Of a stretch of DNA of 64,000 nt, positions 1 to 8,323 are shown piece after piece. The DNA is from Chryseobacterium arachidis (GTDB lineage Bacteria > Bacteroidota > Bacteroidia > Flavobacteriales > Weeksellaceae): the NCBI RefSeq assembly GCF_900129245.1, contig NZ_FQUT01000002.1, forward strand, positions 62,001 to 126,000, in the 5' to 3' direction. A program made the translations under genes and the position numbers. The number at the start of each line of letters is the position of its first letter. Within the stretch, counting starts at the first letter, position 1. The notes under the pieces are model-generated. The model was given only the letters and a program-made list of their open reading frames with translations, was not told the DNA's origin and did not search any database.

Positions 1-997
1 CGCCTTTCTGCATTGCCAATTCTAAATCTTCATCGTTGGCAACTCCTAATCTTTTTGCTTCAACTGCTTCATTGATCAACATTGAAATAATTCTCAAAAA
101 TATTTGTTGGTAAAGAGCATCGTCCTTTTCGGCAACAGGCTTTTCTGCTCCTTCAGCATAATCGTAGAACCCTTTTCCTGTTTTTCTACCGTGAAGTTTT
201 GCTTCAGACATTCTTTGTTGAAGAAGAGATGGTTTGTATTTCGGATCGTAGAAGTATTCGTTATAAACTGTTTTTGTTACGGAGAAATTTACATCAACAC
301 CGATCAAATCCATTAATTCAAAAGGTCCCATTTTGAAGTTTCCGATTGTTTTCATGGCTTCATCTACCTGTTCTACTGTTGCGATATTTTCTTCAACCAA
401 TCTCAAACCTTCTCCATAGTAAGGACGAGCGATTCTGTTAACGATAAATCCGGGAATATCTTTCGCAATAACCGGAGTTTTGCCCCAATCTTTCATCAGA
501 TTGTAGATTTTTTCCGCTAAAGATTTTTCTGTTAATAAAGATGGAATCACCTCAACCAAAGGCATCAAAGGAGCCGGATTGAAGAAGTGAATTCCGATGA
601 AACGCTCCGGTTTCTGTAATTCCGCACCGAGAGAGGTAATGGAAATGGATGATGTATTTGAACCAATCACACAGCTTTCTGAAACGTGTTTCTCTAATTC
701 TGTGAAAACTTTGGTTTTAATTTCTTTGTTTTCGATGATAGCTTCAATGATCAATTCACAATCTTTGAAGTCCTTCAATTCTGTAGCAATGGAAATATTT
801 GCTAAAATTTCAACCATTTTTTCTGATGAAATCCTTTGTTTATCAACCAATTTGGTTAATGTTTTTTCCAAACCTACGGTTGCCGTTTCTACTTGTTTCG
901 GATTGGCGTCGTACACCCAAACCTTGCATCCGTTCGTTGCGGCTACTTGTGCAATGCCGATCCCCATTGTTCCGGCACCGATAATTCCTACATTCAT
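1..997 (-). CDS. paaH: 3-hydroxyacyl-CoA dehydrogenase PaaH (3' end outside window)
   Basis: NAD-dependent 3-hydroxyacyl-CoA dehydrogenase, expected to oxidise 3-hydroxyadipyl-CoA in the lower phenylacetate pathway in the cytosol. Translating the minus strand from the ATG at 997 gives an uninterrupted frame to the window edge (332 codons). It starts with an NAD-binding GAGTMG motif (G7, G9, G12), has the HFFNPAP catalytic segment near residues 132-138, and the C-terminal FKMGPFELMDLIG segment of the 3HCDH family. The product therefore continues beyond base 1. It is the last visible gene of the paa operon and lies 40 bp downstream of the four-helix-bundle ORF. The family call is firm; the pathway role is inferred from the neighbours. 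Confidence 0.93.
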   Translation of the reverse strand, partial: MNVGIIGAGTMGIGIAQVAATNGCKVWVYDANPKQVETATVGLEKTLTKLVDKQRISSEKMVEILANISIATELKDFKDCELIIEAIIENKEIKTKVFTELEKHVSESCVIGSNTSSISITSLGAELQKPERFIGIHFFNPAPLMPLVEVIPSLLTEKSLAEKIYNLMKDWGKTPVIAKDIPGFIVNRIARPYYGEGLRLVEENIATVEQVDEAMKTIGNFKMGPFELMDLIGVDVNFSVTKTVYNEYFYDPKYKPSLLQQRMSEAKLHGRKTGKGFYDYAEGAEKPVAEKDDALYQQIFLRIISMLINEAVEAKRLGVANDEDLELAMQKG

Positions 998-1037
998 ATT
1001 TTAAATTTGAAAATTTTAAAATGAGTTAATTTAAAAA
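998..1037. repeat. AT-rich paa spacer repeat, left arm beside the four-helix ORF
   Basis: AAATTTGAAAATTTT...GAGTTAATTT corresponds to the AATTTGAAAATT arm seen in the other paa spacers. Confidence 0.6.
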
Positions 1038-1397
1038 TTATTTGAGCTTCGAACTTGAAATAATTTTAGACAGAATTAATAGAATTTCTTTTAAATCTGA
1101 AATTAATTTTTCGTTTGGAGATTTCAAATACGGAGATTTTAAACACAACAAAAGCCAATATTCTGTTTCATCAGCTTCTTTAGCAGCAATCTTTAATTTA
1201 TGAATAAAATCTGCTTTGCTTTCTGCATTTTGAGCCTCTCTTACATTTGCTCCAATCGAAGTCCCTGATTTAAAAATTTGATTTGCCAAAGGAAACTTTT
1301 TAGCTTCATACAAATCTTCTGAAAATTCAATAATGTTTAATGCAAAATCAAAAGTCTTATTTACAATAATATTTTCTTTATCATCCCTCATTTTCAA
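1038..1397 (-). CDS. four helix bundle protein (S23 / 23S rRNA intervening-sequence family)
   Basis: A 119-residue protein of the S23-type four-helix-bundle family. Recognisable features are the N-terminal segment with TFDFALNIIEF, the conserved SGTSIGANVREAQNAES block around residues 45-61, and a KADFIHKLKIAAKEADETEYW helix. Relatives are encoded in 23S rRNA intervening sequences of some bacteria, and Avd of diversity-generating retroelements has the same fold; the function here is unknown. It sits in the paa operon between paaG and paaH and has no evident link to phenylacetate. It is flanked on both sides by arms of the AT-rich repeat found in the other paa spacers, so it looks like an insertion rather than a pathway gene. 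Confidence 0.85.
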   Translation of the reverse strand: MKMRDDKENIIVNKTFDFALNIIEFSEDLYEAKKFPLANQIFKSGTSIGANVREAQNAESKADFIHKLKIAAKEADETEYWLLLCLKSPYLKSPNEKLISDLKEILLILSKIISSSKLK

Positions 1398-1426
1398 ATT
1401 CTCAAATTAACTCATTCTCAAATCAA
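1398..1426. repeat. AT-rich paa spacer repeat, right arm beside the four-helix ORF
   Basis: CTCAAATTAACTCATTCTCAAATCAATTA aligns with the right half of the spacers at 4338-4454 and 5784-5897 (…CACATTAACTCATTTTCAAATT), so the ORF takes the place of the loop. Confidence 0.65.
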
Positions 1427-2227
1427 TTATCTTCCTTTATAATTAGGTTTTCTTTTTTCTAAAAAGGCACTTACTCCTTCTCTGAAATCTTCTGTTTCTG
1501 CAGCTTCCTGTTGCAAATCCCCTTCTAATTCCAGTTGTTCTTTCAGGGTATTATTGTAAGAAGCAGCGAATGCTTTTTTAGTTAATTTAAGTCCAACAGT
1601 TGGCATATTTGCTGTCTTTTCTAAAATTTCTAATGATTTAGAAGTGAATTCTTCTTCAGAGAAAACTTCCGCTACCAAACCATAAGATTTTGACTCTTCC
1701 GCAGATAACTTTTTGCCCGTAAATGCCAAATAATTCGCCAATTGTCTTCCCAATAACTTTGGTAAGAAATAGGTACCTCCGGTATCAGGAATCAATCCGA
1801 TATTGGAGAATGCCTGAGCAAAATATGCTTTTTCAGAAGCTAATACGAAGTCACAGATCAGTGCCAACATTGCTCCGGCTCCTACCGCAGGACCATTCAC
1901 CAAAGCAACAACAGGCTTTTTGCAACGTGTAATTTCCATTACCAGAGGATTATAATAATCAGTTACAATTCTCCTGATAATATCATCGTCGTGATGTTCA
2001 TTTCCCTGAACAAACGCATCATCCAAGTTCTGACCGGAACAAAAAGCCTTTCCTCTTCCAGAAATCGCCACACATCTTACAGTAGGGTCATTACTACATT
2101 CTTTTACAAAATCTTTCAAATCTGCCAATGAAGGTTTTGTCAACGCATTCATTGTTTCAGGCTGATTGAGATAAGCAATTTTTAGCTTTCCATCGAAATG
2201 TGATTCAATATCAAGTTGTGTGTACAT
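1427..2227 (-). CDS. paaG: enoyl-CoA hydratase/isomerase, PaaG-like (1,2-epoxyphenylacetyl-CoA isomerase)
   Basis: Crotonase-superfamily protein of 266 residues. PaaG converts ring-1,2-epoxyphenylacetyl-CoA to the oxepin form. The oxyanion-hole segments are AFCSGQNLDD (residues 61-70) and NGPAVGAG (111-118). The GLIPDTGG segment places the family's catalytic aspartate at D148, as in PaaG rather than in ordinary enoyl-CoA hydratases, which use two glutamates. A PaaF-type hydratase role cannot be fully excluded. Gene order (after paaD, before paaH) supports the call. The spacer upstream of its start (2228-2306) holds a copy of the operon's AT-rich inverted repeat. Confidence 0.88.
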   Translation of the reverse strand: MYTQLDIESHFDGKLKIAYLNQPETMNALTKPSLADLKDFVKECSNDPTVRCVAISGRGKAFCSGQNLDDAFVQGNEHHDDDIIRRIVTDYYNPLVMEITRCKKPVVALVNGPAVGAGAMLALICDFVLASEKAYFAQAFSNIGLIPDTGGTYFLPKLLGRQLANYLAFTGKKLSAEESKSYGLVAEVFSEEEFTSKSLEILEKTANMPTVGLKLTKKAFAASYNNTLKEQLELEGDLQQEAAETEDFREGVSAFLEKRKPNYKGR

Positions 2228-2306
2228 AGGTTATAATTTTTTAATTTGAAAATTAGATAGTTTGAAAATTTTTAACACAGTACCAATTTACTCATTTTCA
2301 AATTGA
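2228..2306. repeat. AT-rich inverted repeat in the paaD-paaG spacer
   Basis: AATTTGAAAATTAGATAGTTTGAAAATTT on the left and ACTCATTTTCAAATTGATTA on the right; a shortened copy of the operon spacer repeat. Confidence 0.7.
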
Positions 2307-2771
2307 TTAATGACATTTAAAATAATCAAAAGGCTCTAAACAGTCTAAGCACTGATACGAAGCCTTACATAGCGTAGACCCAAATCTGCTGATCTGTTTG
2401 GTATGTTCGGAACCGCAACGAGGACATTTTTTAGGTTTCCCAATGTGATGTTCGTCGGCTCCTTTTTCGGGAGGTGTGATTCCGTAAGCACGAAGTTTTT
2501 CTCTCGCTTCATCTGTCAGCCAATCTGTTGTCCAAATCGGAAACATTTTGGTAATTACTTTTGCCTCCCAACCGTTTTCTCTCATCATTTTGATGATGTC
2601 TTCTTCAATCGTGAACATCGCCGGACAAGCAGAATACGTAGGCGTAATTGTAACTTCACAAGTTTTTTCACCTGTAATATTTGCTTCTCTCACGATACCC
2701 AATTCCACAATATCAATGACTGGAATTTCCGGGTCTGGAATGGTTTTTAATAAATCTAAAAGCTGATTCAT
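2307..2771 (-). CDS. paaD: phenylacetyl-CoA epoxidase accessory subunit PaaD
   Basis: A 154-residue protein with an N-terminal MIP18/DUF59 domain (IPDPEIPVIDIVELGIV at 11-27 and TPTYSACPA at 43-51) and a C-terminal zinc/iron knuckle (CPRC at 116-119, C135, CLDC at 141-144, C153). PaaD is needed for maturation of the PaaABCE multicomponent epoxygenase, probably in metal-centre assembly. Some annotations call it subunit PaaJ. It starts 3 bp after the stop of the upstream hydrolase, so the two are tightly coupled. Length and motifs are typical. Confidence 0.93.
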   Translation of the reverse strand: MNQLLDLLKTIPDPEIPVIDIVELGIVREANITGEKTCEVTITPTYSACPAMFTIEEDIIKMMRENGWEAKVITKMFPIWTTDWLTDEAREKLRAYGITPPEKGADEHHIGKPKKCPRCGSEHTKQISRFGSTLCKASYQCLDCLEPFDYFKCH

Positions 2772-2774
2772 ATT

Positions 2775-3584
2775 TTAATTGTTATCAAAATCAAGGATTT
2801 TTTTCATTGAATTCTGATAATCCAAATTATCTGTTATTCCGTTATGTGACTGATCTTTTAAAATAATCAGCGTGTCTCCTTTTTTAAAATTATTTTTAAT
2901 CTTTAAAGAAGCTTTATAATTAATAACCTCATCTTTATCTCCATGAAAAATAATCACAGGCGACTTAACGGTTTTTAAATATTCATTGGTTTCAAAATTA
3001 TATTTTAGCAAAAACTTCGGGAGAAACGAAAATTTTTGACTCATTTCATCTTCAATACTGAAATAAGGCGCCTGTAAAATCAACAATTTTGCATTTTTCT
3101 GCGATGCTAATTTTGAAGCCAAACCCGGCCCAAGCGAATATCCTAAAATTATAATTTTGTTTTCTGGGTATCTTTTCGCAAGTTCATCATAAGCAAGTTC
3201 AACATCTGAAAATAATTGATCCTTGCTACTGATTTTATCCTCACTTTTTCCGTAACCCCTGTAATCCAATATGAAAACATCGTAATTCATACTGTTGTAA
3301 AATTCGGCTACTTTACCCCAACCATTTATAGAACCCCCGTTTCCGTGAAGGTAAAAAATTACCCCTTCCGGATCTTGAGATTTAAATAAAACTGAGTTTA
3401 ATTTCTTTTGATCTTTTGTATGAATGATGATTTCTTCAAAGTTATTTTTAAAATTAAATGAATAATTTTCTGCTAACTTCTCAGGATAAAAAATTAATTT
3501 TTCCTGATAGAAAAACACACCCACACAAAGCGCAACATACGCCAAGAGAAAAAAAGCAAAGATTCCCAGCAACATTCGTTTCAT
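2775..3584 (-). CDS. membrane-anchored alpha/beta hydrolase
   Basis: A 269-residue serine hydrolase of the alpha/beta fold (BEM46/YqkD-like). The N-terminal ~25 residues form one hydrophobic segment, a membrane anchor or uncleaved signal. The oxyanion region is LHGNGGS (79-85). The nucleophile is S150 in GYSLG, the acid is D218 in HGDKDEV, and the histidine is H247 in QSHNG, so the triad is complete. It is embedded in the paa operon, 3 bp after paaC and 3 bp before paaD, so it is probably co-translated with them. It is not a PaaI-type hotdog thioesterase. A role in hydrolysing dead-end CoA esters or lactones is only a guess. Confidence 0.85.
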   Translation of the reverse strand: MKRMLLGIFAFFLLAYVALCVGVFFYQEKLIFYPEKLAENYSFNFKNNFEEIIIHTKDQKKLNSVLFKSQDPEGVIFYLHGNGGSINGWGKVAEFYNSMNYDVFILDYRGYGKSEDKISSKDQLFSDVELAYDELAKRYPENKIIILGYSLGPGLASKLASQKNAKLLILQAPYFSIEDEMSQKFSFLPKFLLKYNFETNEYLKTVKSPVIIFHGDKDEVINYKASLKIKNNFKKGDTLIILKDQSHNGITDNLDYQNSMKKILDFDNN

Positions 3585-3587
3585 TTC

Positions 3588-4337
3588 CTACCAAGTACAT
3601 CCCGGATACGCTCTCTGCATATACTGCAATTCACAAAGAATATATCCAAAATATTCTGTATGATAGCCCGTTCTTGATTTTGGCTGCATGAAAGGATTTG
3701 TAGGATGTTCTAATTGGAAATCTGCAAAGTCTTTTTTTGTAATTGCAACAAATTCCTCATAAAGCACATCTGTATTCGGAGCAATATTTAAAGCTACCAA
3801 ATCATCTTCTCCTTCTGTTTTTGCGAATAAACCTTTTGTGTATTCCCAAATATTTTCAATTGCCTTTTCAAGACGAGACTTACTTTCTTCAGTTCCCTGA
3901 GCGAAAATTTTCATCCAAGAGGCAGCGTGAGTATAATGATATCTCACTTCTTTCAAAGATTTCTGAGCAATAGCAGAAAGTTCTTCATTAGTAGAATTTG
4001 ATAACGCTTCGTACATCAATTTCTGATACACTGCGAAAACGTAAACTTTTAAAATCGTCTGGGCATAATCTTCGTTTGGAAGTTCTGTCCAGTGCGCATT
4101 TACATATTCGTGTTCGTATCTTAAAAATGCCAAGTCATCTTCACTTTTACCGTTATCAATCACCCTTGAAGCATAAACATAAAAGTTATTTGCCTGACCA
4201 AGTTCATCCAACGCGATGTTCGTTAATGCAATATCTTCCTCCAAATAAGGACCTTCACCGCACCACGCAGACAAACGCTGTCCCATAATGAAACTGTCGT
4301 CTGCTAGTTTTAATAAATAATTATATAATGGGTTCAT
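3588..4337 (-). CDS. paaC: phenylacetyl-CoA epoxidase structural subunit PaaC
   Basis: A 249-residue ferritin-like helical protein, the structural partner of PaaA in the phenylacetyl-CoA 1,2-epoxidase complex. Family signatures are LADDSFIMGQRLSAWCGEGP (residues 11-30), EEDIALTNIALDELGQA, and the C-terminal GYHTEYFGYILCELQYMQRAYPG segment. In the known complex PaaC has lost its diiron site and holds PaaA. It begins after a 117-bp spacer carrying the AT-rich inverted repeat and ends 3 bp before the hydrolase start. Confidence 0.95.
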   Translation of the reverse strand: MNPLYNYLLKLADDSFIMGQRLSAWCGEGPYLEEDIALTNIALDELGQANNFYVYASRVIDNGKSEDDLAFLRYEHEYVNAHWTELPNEDYAQTILKVYVFAVYQKLMYEALSNSTNEELSAIAQKSLKEVRYHYTHAASWMKIFAQGTEESKSRLEKAIENIWEYTKGLFAKTEGEDDLVALNIAPNTDVLYEEFVAITKKDFADFQLEHPTNPFMQPKSRTGYHTEYFGYILCELQYMQRAYPGCTW

Positions 4338-4454
4338 TATTTTTTAATTTGAAAATTATGCAATTTGAAAATTTGAGAATTAGGCAATTTGAAAATTAAT
4401 ACACAGTATTGGCATTTTCAAATTAGCACATTAACTCATTTTCAAATTATTAAT
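4338..4454. repeat. AT-rich inverted repeat in the paaB-paaC spacer
   Basis: Three AATTTGAAAATT units, a short ACACAGTATTGGC loop, then GCATTTTCAAATTAGCACATTAACTCATTTTCAAATT. The two halves are complementary. Almost the same as the spacers at 4737 and 5784. Confidence 0.85.
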
Positions 4455-4736
4455 CTACATATTTTTTACATCGTTTGGAATATCGTAGAATGTCGGATGA
4501 CGATACAATTTATCATCAGCTGGATCGAAGAAGGCTTCTTTATCCACTCCTTCCGAAGTCACGATATATTTGCTTGGAACTACCCAAACAGAAGTCCCTT
4601 CTTTTCTTCTTGTATAAACATCTCTTGCGTTCTGCAAAGCCATTTCTGCTGTTGGCGCCTGTACAATTCCAACATGTTTGTGAGATAATCCCGGTTTAGT
4701 CTGAATAAACACTTCCCACATATCTAAATTTGCCAT
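4455..4736 (-). CDS. paaB: phenylacetyl-CoA epoxidase subunit PaaB
   Basis: A small (93-residue) subunit of the epoxidase that bridges the PaaAC heterodimers. The protein begins MANLDMWEVFIQTKPGLSHKH, the normal family start, and contains the VYTRRKEGTSVWVVPS block. The frame stays open for 21 further codons upstream, but that stretch is only the translated AT-rich spacer repeat (4737-4844), so the ATG at 4736 is chosen. The resulting length matches the usual ~95 residues. Confidence 0.94.
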   Translation of the reverse strand: MANLDMWEVFIQTKPGLSHKHVGIVQAPTAEMALQNARDVYTRRKEGTSVWVVPSKYIVTSEGVDKEAFFDPADDKLYRHPTFYDIPNDVKNM

Positions 4737-4844
4737 AATTAATTTGAAAATTAGGTAATTTGAAAATTTGAGAATTAGGCAATTTGAAAATTTATACACA
4801 ATGATGGCATTTTCAAATTAGCACATTTTCAAATTAGCACATTA
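4737..4844. repeat. AT-rich inverted repeat in the paaA-paaB spacer
   Basis: Same organisation as 4338-4454, with loop ACACAATGATGGC and right-hand ATTTTCAAATTAGCACATTTTCAAATTAGCACATT. Confidence 0.85.
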
Positions 4845-5783
4845 TTATATTACTTCTTTTTGTTGTTTTTCCGCGAAAGCTGCCGCTGCCTCTTTTACCC
4901 AAGAATTTTCTCTTTGAGCTTTTCTCTTGGTTTCAATACGCTTTTTGTTGGCAGGACCGTTTCCTTTCAAGATTTCCATAAATTCATCCCAAGGAAGCTC
5001 TCCGAAATCGTAATGTTGTCTTTCTTCATTCCATTTCAGATCTTTATCCGGAATCGTTAATCCTAAAAATTCAGCCTGAGCAACCGTAACATCGATAAAT
5101 CTCTGACGAAGACTGTCGTTACTTTCTCTTTTCACTCTGTAGTTCATAGAAATTTTAGAGTTTGGAGAGCTGTCATCATTTGGACCAAACATCATTAAAG
5201 CCGGCCACCAGAAACGGTTTAAAGAAGCCTGAGCCATTTCTTTCTGCTGTTTTGTTCCACGGCAAAGCGCCATTAAAATCTCGTAACCCTGTCTTTGGTG
5301 GAAAGATTCTTCTTTACAAATTTTCACCATTGCTCTTGAATAAGGACCATAAGAATTCCCCATCAACATTACCTGATTCATGATTGCTGCACCATCAACC
5401 AACCAACCGATCGCACCGATATCTGCCCAACTTAGCGTCGGATAATTGAAAATACTTGAATATTTTGCTTTTCCTTCCAACATATCTTCGTAAGTCGCAT
5501 CTCTATCCGCTCTTATTGTTCCATTTCCTAGAGTTTCAGTCGCAGAATAAAGGTATAAACCGTGACCTGCTTCATCCTGAACTTTAGCCAAAAGAGCCAT
5601 TTTTCTTCTCAACGAAGGTGCTCTGGAAATCCAGTTCGCTTCCGGCAACATTCCGACAATTTCAGAATGCGCGTGCTGTGAAATCTGACGAACCAATAAT
5701 TTTCTGTAATCATCGGGCATTACGTCTTTTGGTTCTACTTTATTTTCGTCGTGTACGTATTGTACAAATTTTTCTAAATCCAT
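4845..5783 (-). CDS. paaA: phenylacetyl-CoA epoxidase catalytic subunit PaaA
   Basis: Catalytic diiron oxygenase subunit (312 residues) that epoxidises the ring of phenylacetyl-CoA using O2 and electrons from PaaE. Likely iron ligands are E41, E71 and H74 (EAGH) in the first half and E159/H162 (EESFH) in the second, at nearly the positions of the E. coli enzyme. Flanking family blocks include [20 protein letters not shown] and the [17 protein letters not shown] helix. It lies between paaE and paaB, and both spacers contain the operon repeat. Confidence 0.96.
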   Translation of the reverse strand: MDLEKFVQYVHDENKVEPKDVMPDDYRKLLVRQISQHAHSEIVGMLPEANWISRAPSLRRKMALLAKVQDEAGHGLYLYSATETLGNGTIRADRDATYEDMLEGKAKYSSIFNYPTLSWADIGAIGWLVDGAAIMNQVMLMGNSYGPYSRAMVKICKEESFHQRQGYEILMALCRGTKQQKEMAQASLNRFWWPALMMFGPNDDSSPNSKISMNYRVKRESNDSLRQRFIDVTVAQAEFLGLTIPDKDLKWNEERQHYDFGELPWDEFMEILKGNGPANKKRIETKRKAQRENSWVKEAAAAFAEKQQKEVI

Positions 5784-5897
5784 AATTTTTTAATTTGAAA
5801 ATTAATTAATTTGAAAATTTGAGAATTAGGCAATTTGAAAATTAAAACACAATCATGGCATTTTCAAATTAGCACATTGACTCATTTTCAAATTGAT
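5784..5897. repeat. AT-rich inverted repeat in the paaE-paaA spacer
   Basis: Same organisation, with loop ACACAATCATGGC and right-hand ATTTTCAAATTAGCACATTGACTCATTTTCAAATT. Confidence 0.85.
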
Positions 5898-6983
5898 TTA
5901 AACATCATAATTAAGCATCACCACATTCGTTGTCGGGTGACATTGACAGGTAAGAACGTAACCTCTGGCTACTTCTTCTTCGGTAAGCGCGTAGTTTTTT
6001 TCCATGAAAACTTCACCTTCCAAAACTTCGGCTTTACACGTACAACAAACTCCTCCTTTACAAGCGAAAGGTACAGGAAGATTGTCTTTCAATGCTTTAT
6101 CTAAGATACTCTCTTTTTTTGAATTCAGGTGAAACGAATATTCATCATCGTCGATGATTACCGTTACCATACTTTCGATATTCGCAATGGCTTTGAATTC
6201 GTCGCTCATTTCCTCCGTATTTTCTTCGTCAGGAGCGGTGAAATATTCAAATAAAACCTGGATTGCCGGTACTTTTTTATCTTTCTTTAAATAATCTGCA
6301 ATTCCTTTAATCATTTCTGAAGGTCCGCAAATGAAATAAGTCGCTTCTTTTACATCAATATCGGTATATCTTTCAAATAAAAGTTCCAGTTTTTCAGGAG
6401 AAATTCTTCCTTCGAAAATCGGGTCTTCATGCTGTTCACGACTTACTAAATAAACCACTTTCAACCTTCCATTGAACTGTTCAACCAACTTATCGATCTC
6501 AGCCTTTTTCATCACATGATTCATGCTTCTGTTGCTGTAAAACAAATAAGCGTTTGAATTCGGTTCCTGGTAAAGACTTTCTTTGATATTCGACAAAACT
6601 GGAGAAATTCCACTTCCTGCTGCCAAACCAACGTACGTTTTCACGTTTGTCGGGTGATAAGATGTGTTAAAACCACCCATTGGAGGCATTACTTCAAGAA
6701 TTTCATCCATATGAAGATGCTCGTTGAAATAACCGGAAACTTTTCCACCTTCCAACAACTTCACCAAAACTTCCAGCGTGTTGCTTTTCTCGCTCGGCGC
6801 ATTGCAGATAGAATAAGAACGTCTTTCCTCATTTCCGTCGATCATCATTCGGAAATTAAGATACTGTCCCTGCTTGAACCTGAATTTGTCTTTCAGCTCC
6901 TCAGGAATTTCAACGGCTACATTCACTGCATCGCTGGTATCTTTCTGAACTTTTACAGTTTTAAGTTTATAAAATGAATTCAT
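5898..6983 (-). CDS. paaE: phenylacetyl-CoA epoxidase reductase PaaE
   Basis: FAD/2Fe-2S reductase (361 residues) that passes NADPH electrons to PaaA. The N-terminal ferredoxin-NADP reductase module has the flavin motif RSYSICNAP (55-63) and a glycine-rich VGLAAGSGISPV nicotinamide region. The C-terminal plant-type ferredoxin domain has cysteines C308, C313, C316 and C346 (CKGGVCCTC then LTCQC). Its start codon follows the paaK stop with no gap, so translation is probably coupled. Confidence 0.95.
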   Translation of the reverse strand: MNSFYKLKTVKVQKDTSDAVNVAVEIPEELKDKFRFKQGQYLNFRMMIDGNEERRSYSICNAPSEKSNTLEVLVKLLEGGKVSGYFNEHLHMDEILEVMPPMGGFNTSYHPTNVKTYVGLAAGSGISPVLSNIKESLYQEPNSNAYLFYSNRSMNHVMKKAEIDKLVEQFNGRLKVVYLVSREQHEDPIFEGRISPEKLELLFERYTDIDVKEATYFICGPSEMIKGIADYLKKDKKVPAIQVLFEYFTAPDEENTEEMSDEFKAIANIESMVTVIIDDDEYSFHLNSKKESILDKALKDNLPVPFACKGGVCCTCKAEVLEGEVFMEKNYALTEEEVARGYVLTCQCHPTTNVVMLNYDV

Positions 6984-8300
6984 TTATTTTTTAAGTATTC
7001 TGTTAATTTTTCCGCCTTCACATTTCGGAAGACTATCCTGAGCGTGGATTTTCACTTTTGTAGTAATTCCTACCCTCTTTTTAATCTCGTTTTCTATGCT
7101 TTTTCCAAAGTTTCCGACAAAAATAGCATAATCGTCGGTATTTTGATTTAAATTTTTAGAAGCGATCAATTCATCATCAATTTCAACATCAATATCCAGC
7201 GCCACACACATCTGTTCTTTTTCAATCGGGGTTAAATAATAGTTCGGAACCACTCCTTCCACATGAGAAAATGCTTCTTCAATCTGGCTTGGATATACAT
7301 TTACCCCTCTTACAATCAGCATATCATCTGCTCTTCCGAGAATTGGCTTCATTTTCACCATTGTTCTTTTACCACTTTCGTCATAATAAAGACTTGTAAT
7401 ATCATTTGTCCAGTACCTTAAAAGCGGCATTGCTTTCTTCGTTAAAGTGGTAATAACCAAAACACCTTCTTGTCCAAACGGAACCGGTTCTTTCGTAACC
7501 GGGTCTAAAATTTCAGGATAAAAATGATCTTCCCAAATATAAGCTCCGCCTTTTTCCTCAAAATCTTCCATTGAAACTCCGGGACCGATAATTTCACTTA
7601 AACCATAAATATTGGTTGCATGAACGCCCAATCTTTCTTCGATATGATGTCTGATAATTTCTGTCCAAGGTTCCGAACCTAAAACAGCATATTTTAAACT
7701 GATTTCGTCCGCAGAAATTCCTCGTTTTGCAAATTCATCAGCTAATGTTAAAGCATAAGATGGCGAACAGCAGAGAACTTCAGGTTGAAAATCTATAATT
7801 AAATCGACTTGTCTTGAAGTCATTCCTCCTGAAATCGGCAGAACGCTCATTCCTAATTTTTCTGCTCCGTAATGTAATCCCAATCCGCCTGTGAAAATCC
7901 CATAACCATAAGCATTGTGCAACTGCATTCCCGGTTTTGCTCCCGCCGCGTTCAAAGATCTCGCCACTACTTCGCTGAATAAATCAACATCTTCTTTTGT
8001 ATATCCTACCACCGTCGGCTTTCCTGTTGTTCCGCTTGAACAGTGAATTCTTTGCAGTTCATTTTTGGGAACCGTGAATAATCCGAACGGGTAATTATCT
8101 CTTAAATCCTGTTTGTAAGTAATCGGAAGTTTCGTAATATCTTCGATCGACCTTATATCTTGTGGAGATATTCCGAGTTCATTAAATTTTCCTTTATAAA
8201 ATTCCGACTTCTCCCCAAGATAGTCTACCAATTTCGCCAATCGCTCAGATTGAAGCTTTCTCAATTGATCGAGCTTTAGATATTCAACATCAAAATCCAT
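6984..8300 (-). CDS. paaK: phenylacetate-CoA ligase PaaK
   Basis: AMP-forming ligase (438 residues) that makes phenylacetyl-CoA from phenylacetate, CoA and ATP, the entry step of the pathway. The adenylation P-loop is SSGTTGKPT (88-96). Other family blocks are NIYGLSEIIGPGVS, VITTLTKKAMPLLRYWTNDI and the C-terminal LPKCEGGKINR with the catalytic lysine. First structural gene of the operon. A promoter with a PaaR-like operator lies 7-55 bp upstream. Confidence 0.96.
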   Translation of the reverse strand: MDFDVEYLKLDQLRKLQSERLAKLVDYLGEKSEFYKGKFNELGISPQDIRSIEDITKLPITYKQDLRDNYPFGLFTVPKNELQRIHCSSGTTGKPTVVGYTKEDVDLFSEVVARSLNAAGAKPGMQLHNAYGYGIFTGGLGLHYGAEKLGMSVLPISGGMTSRQVDLIIDFQPEVLCCSPSYALTLADEFAKRGISADEISLKYAVLGSEPWTEIIRHHIEERLGVHATNIYGLSEIIGPGVSMEDFEEKGGAYIWEDHFYPEILDPVTKEPVPFGQEGVLVITTLTKKAMPLLRYWTNDITSLYYDESGKRTMVKMKPILGRADDMLIVRGVNVYPSQIEEAFSHVEGVVPNYYLTPIEKEQMCVALDIDVEIDDELIASKNLNQNTDDYAIFVGNFGKSIENEIKKRVGITTKVKIHAQDSLPKCEGGKINRILKK

Positions 8301-8306
8301 AACTAA

Positions 8307-8320
8307 CTAACATTTGTTAG
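8307..8320 (-). promoter_or_regulatory. putative PaaR (TetR) operator
   Basis: A 14-bp inverted repeat, CTAAC-(N4)-GTTAG, lies 6 bp before the paaK start and just downstream of the predicted -7 element. It fits, apart from two central bases, the CNAACG-NN-CGTTNG form that I recall for the TetR-family PaaR of Thermus. The TetR gene immediately upstream (8613-9191) is the natural candidate binder. The site is visible in the sequence; the binder is inferred. Confidence 0.6.
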
Positions 8321-8323
8321 GTG

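Noticed and set aside
104..1004. Plus-strand open frames over the first kilobase
   Set aside because: The minus strand reads as a clean PaaH protein with motifs; the plus-strand frames are shadows of it.
4737..4799. N-terminal 21-codon extension of PaaB
   Set aside because: It translates the spacer repeat; PaaB homologues start at the ATG at 4736.
4338..5897. Regularly spaced repeats in the paa operon as a CRISPR-like array
   Set aside because: Repeats are separated by whole genes, are internally symmetric, and there are no unique spacers or cas genes.
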